DNA from: Lachnospiraceae bacterium
Lineage (GTDB): Bacteria; Bacillota_A; Clostridia; Lachnospirales; Lachnospiraceae
Assembly: GCA_017540915.1 (NCBI GenBank)
Contig: JAFYAD010000327.1
Location: 1 to 5,669, forward strand
DNA length: 5,669 bases
Direction of reading: 5' to 3'
The notes under the pieces are model-generated. The model searched no databases. It had not been told where the DNA came from and saw only the letters and a list, made by a program, of their open reading frames with translations. Shown one piece after another: positions 4,524 through 5,669 of the stretch. A program made the position numbers and the translations under genes. Positions within the stretch are counted from its first letter, which is position 1; each line of letters starts with the position of its first letter.

Positions 4524-5669
4524 ATGTTAAAAGTGGTGAAATTCGGCGGAAGTTCTCTCGCCAGCGCAGAACAGTTTTTAAAGGCAGGTGACATCATAAC
4601 CTCTGATGATTCAAGACGCTTTGTGGTTCCCTCAGCTCCCGGCAAAAGAGATGCCAAGGATACTAAAGTCACTGATATGCTGTACAAATGTTATGCTGCA
4701 GCTGAGAAGGATCAGGATTTCTCCACAAAGCTTTCAAAAATACATGCCAGATATGACCAGATCATAAAGGGGCTTAAGTTAAAACTTGACCTTGAGGAGG
4801 AGTTTAAGACCATAGAGGCTAATTTCAAGGCTAAGGCCGGCGTTCAGTATGCTGCCAGCAGAGGCGAATATCTGAACGGTATCATCATGGCAAAGTTTTT
4901 GGGCTATGAGTTTGTGGATGCGGCAGAGGTTATCCGTTTTGATGATGAGGGTAATTTCCTGGCCGATATCACAAACGAGCTTATGACAGAGCGCTTAAAG
5001 AACGTGCAGAAGGCTGTTATACCGGGATTTTACGGCGCGACAGCTTCGGGCGAGGTGAAGACCTTCTCCAGAGGCGGATCGGATATCACCGGATCCATCG
5101 TGGCAAAGGCCATTCATGCCACTATCTATGAGAACTGGACCGATGTTTCCGGAGTTTTGGTGGCAGATCCGCGTATTATAAGGGATCCTGCGGTCATACA
5201 TACCGTAACTTACAGAGAGCTCAGGGAGCTTTCTTATATGGGAGCTTCCGTTTTGCATGAAGATGCCATCTTCCCGGTGAGAAAAGCCGGAATTCCCATC
5301 AATATCAAAAACACTAATGCGCCGGAAGATCCCGGCACCATGATCGTGGAGAGCACCTGCCACAAGCCGGAGTATACCATCACAGGTATTGCGGGAAAGA
5401 AAGGTTTTGTGGCCGTCAATGTTGAGAAAGACATGATGAATGCGGAGATCGGATTCTGCCGCAAAGTATTGTCAGCTTTTGAGGAGAACGAGATCTCTAT
5501 CGAGCATATGCCATCGGGTATAGATACCATGACCGTGTTCGTACATCAGGAGGATTTTGAAGGCAAGGAACAGCAGGTTCTGGCAGCAATACATAAGTCC
5601 GTGGATCCGGATGCCATTGAGATGGAGGCTGATCTTGCCCTTGTTGCAGTGGTTGGACGCGGTATGAGA
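4524..5669 (+). CDS. lysC: Aspartate kinase, 3'-truncated by the window edge
   Basis: Aspartokinase phosphorylates L-aspartate with ATP to 4-phospho-aspartate, the committed first step to lysine, threonine, methionine and diaminopimelate. The 382 visible codons contain the amino-acid kinase domain (~1-275): KFGGSS 6-11, SAPGKR 37-42 followed by TKVTD, SRGEYLNG 112-119, RGGSDITG 183-190, ADPR 214-217 and SYMGAS just after. The first ACT regulatory domain starts near residue 285 (TGIAGKKGFVAVNV). The second begins near 370 (LALVAVVGRGM) and is cut off; I expect about 55-70 residues beyond the edge. The SAPGKR...TKVTD pattern resembles the Bacillus YclM/ThrD and E. coli LysC class more than the alpha/beta LysC class, from memory, so the symbol is generic. 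The ACT domains predict feedback inhibition by lysine and/or threonine. ATG 4524 is preceded by AAAGGATGG (4508-4516) at good spacing. The gene probably has its own promoter and a structured leader. Confidence 0.96.
   Translation, partial: MLKVVKFGGSSLASAEQFLKAGDIITSDDSRRFVVPSAPGKRDAKDTKVTDMLYKCYAAAEKDQDFSTKLSKIHARYDQIIKGLKLKLDLEEEFKTIEANFKAKAGVQYAASRGEYLNGIIMAKFLGYEFVDAAEVIRFDDEGNFLADITNELMTERLKNVQKAVIPGFYGATASGEVKTFSRGGSDITGSIVAKAIHATIYENWTDVSGVLVADPRIIRDPAVIHTVTYRELRELSYMGASVLHEDAIFPVRKAGIPINIKNTNAPEDPGTMIVESTCHKPEYTITGIAGKKGFVAVNVEKDMMNAEIGFCRKVLSAFEENEISIEHMPSGIDTMTVFVHQEDFEGKEQQVLAAIHKSVDPDAIEMEADLALVAVVGRGMR

Overview
The window looks like a chromosomal segment from an anaerobic Firmicute, most likely a Clostridia/Lachnospiraceae-type bacterium. 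That rests on moderate GC content, strong AGGAGG-like ribosome binding sites, an oxygen-sensitive class III ribonucleotide reductase activase, and an aspartokinase resembling the Bacillus YclM/ThrD class. The taxonomic call is inference from protein flavour, not from a marker gene. All four genes lie on the plus strand. I see no tRNA, rRNA, CRISPR array, insertion sequence, integrase or phage gene.

Layout. (1) 22-1281: a single polypeptide joining a type I 3-dehydroquinate dehydratase (AroD) to a shikimate kinase (AroK), two non-consecutive steps of the shikimate pathway. Its reading frame is open to the left edge. (2) 1292-1819: nrdG, the radical-SAM activase of anaerobic ribonucleotide reductase, 10 bases downstream and probably co-transcribed; its partner nrdD is not in the window. 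(3) 1820-1947: an AT-rich intergenic region with a good sigma-A promoter (TTTACA, 17 bp, TATAAT), a perfect 9-bp dyad over the -35 box, a duplicated 10-mer, a CodY-box-like palindrome and a near-ideal Shine-Dalgarno. (4) 1948-4248: a 766-residue protein of a family I do not recognise. It has coiled-coil ends, a beta/alpha middle that seems internally repetitive, an alanine-rich linker and a basic Trp-Trp tail. It appears monocistronic, with its own promoter and terminator hairpin. (5) 4249-4523: terminator, a probable promoter, and a leader of about 117 bases that can form two mutually exclusive hairpins. (6) 4524 to the right edge: an aspartate kinase, first enzyme of the Lys/Thr/Met pathway, cut off in its second ACT domain.

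How they fit together. The two flanking enzymes (aromatic and aspartate-family amino-acid synthesis) and NrdG are housekeeping functions. The central gene is the unknown. It has a strong promoter, a strong ribosome binding site, ATC-biased isoleucine codons and a private terminator, suggesting an abundant cytosolic protein. Nothing in its neighbours tells what it does. It and the DHQD-SK fusion are the two points most worth following up.
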